From the NCBI GenBank assembly GCA_020025475.1, contig JAHHSA010000006.1, forward strand, positions 4,241 to 68,240: a DNA stretch of 64,000 nucleotides, in the 5' to 3' direction. The stretch comes from Oscillibacter sp. (GTDB lineage: Bacteria; Bacillota; Clostridia; Oscillospirales; Oscillospiraceae). Shown here in pieces: positions 63,938 to 64,000 of the stretch (its first letter is position 1; each line of letters begins with the position of its first letter). Below the pieces are notes generated by a model. That model did no database searches. It worked only from the letters and a program-made list of their open reading frames with translations, and was not told the DNA's origin. Position numbers and translations under genes: made by a program.

Positions 63938-64000
63938 TTATTATTAAAACGCAAATTGCAAGTGCAAGTTGGACACCTGCACAGTAAAAATATGTTAGCT

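Noticed and set aside
1..64000. CRISPR arrays, prophage, integrative elements or selenocysteine genes
   Set aside because: No regular spaced repeats, phage structural genes, integrases or in-frame UGA plus SECIS patterns were seen.

Overview
The window looks like chromosome from a moderately GC-rich, spore-forming Bacillota (class Clostridia), most likely an Oscillospiraceae/Flavonifractor-like gut anaerobe. The evidence is a PolC-type replicative polymerase, a DUF1292 protein, YlqF/RbgA, a SpoIVFA/SpoIVFB-like pair, L10-leader control of rplJL, an ssnA-ygfK operon and a fused selenium-type xanthine dehydrogenase. The taxonomic placement is inference from gene content; no rRNA is present. Nearly all DNA is core chromosome. 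The only mobile DNA seen is a decayed IS200/IS605 fragment.

Layout. 1-2.1 kb: class A penicillin-binding protein (C-terminus cut by the window edge). 2.4-5.6 kb: DUF1292 protein, a probable 6S RNA, a membrane-anchored PpiC foldase and TcdA. 5.7-9.5 kb (minus): rpmG-secE-nusG-rplK-rplA, then rplJ-rplL behind an L10 leader. 9.6-15.9 kb: ruvX, gdhA, a phosphopantetheinyl transferase and dnaG-rpoD. 16.0-16.3 kb: IS200 remnant. 16.4-22.4 kb: ssnA-ygfK with an elaborate 5' region, then an unassigned PLP decarboxylase. 23-30.3 kb: G5/3D cell-wall protein, TraX-like membrane protein, rsmA, an ECF sigma/anti-sigma pair, pckA, a WapI-like protein and a ModE-like regulator. 30.4-38.2 kb: cytidylate-kinase-like protein, xdhABC, divergent mocA and an 850-residue fused xanthine dehydrogenase. 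38.3-39.5 kb: thiamine pyrophosphokinase and a thioesterase. 39.6-49.9 kb (minus): pyrH-frr-uppS-cdsA-dxr-rseP-ispG-polC. 50-63.8 kb (minus): spoIVFA/B-like pair, rplS, lepB-rbgA-rnhB-yraN-thrC-phosphoesterase, tig-clpP-clpX-lon-engB. A tRNA-Pro(CGG) with a strong terminator closes the window.

How it fits together. The most coherent accessory theme is anaerobic purine (xanthine/urate) catabolism. SsnA and YgfK lie in one transcription unit. The molybdenum hydroxylases XdhABC and the fused enzyme, with the Mo-cofactor nucleotidyltransferase MocA, lie about 15-20 kb away. The ssnA-ygfK unit and the fused dehydrogenase share an 18-bp palindrome of the form AAAGGT-NN-ACCTTT at their promoters, which suggests one unidentified regulator. 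The ssnA 5' UTR can also fold into mutually exclusive helices ending in a T-run, a candidate RNA switch. A separate three-way-junction leader precedes the 3D-domain protein. These non-coding elements are the most promising undescribed features here.
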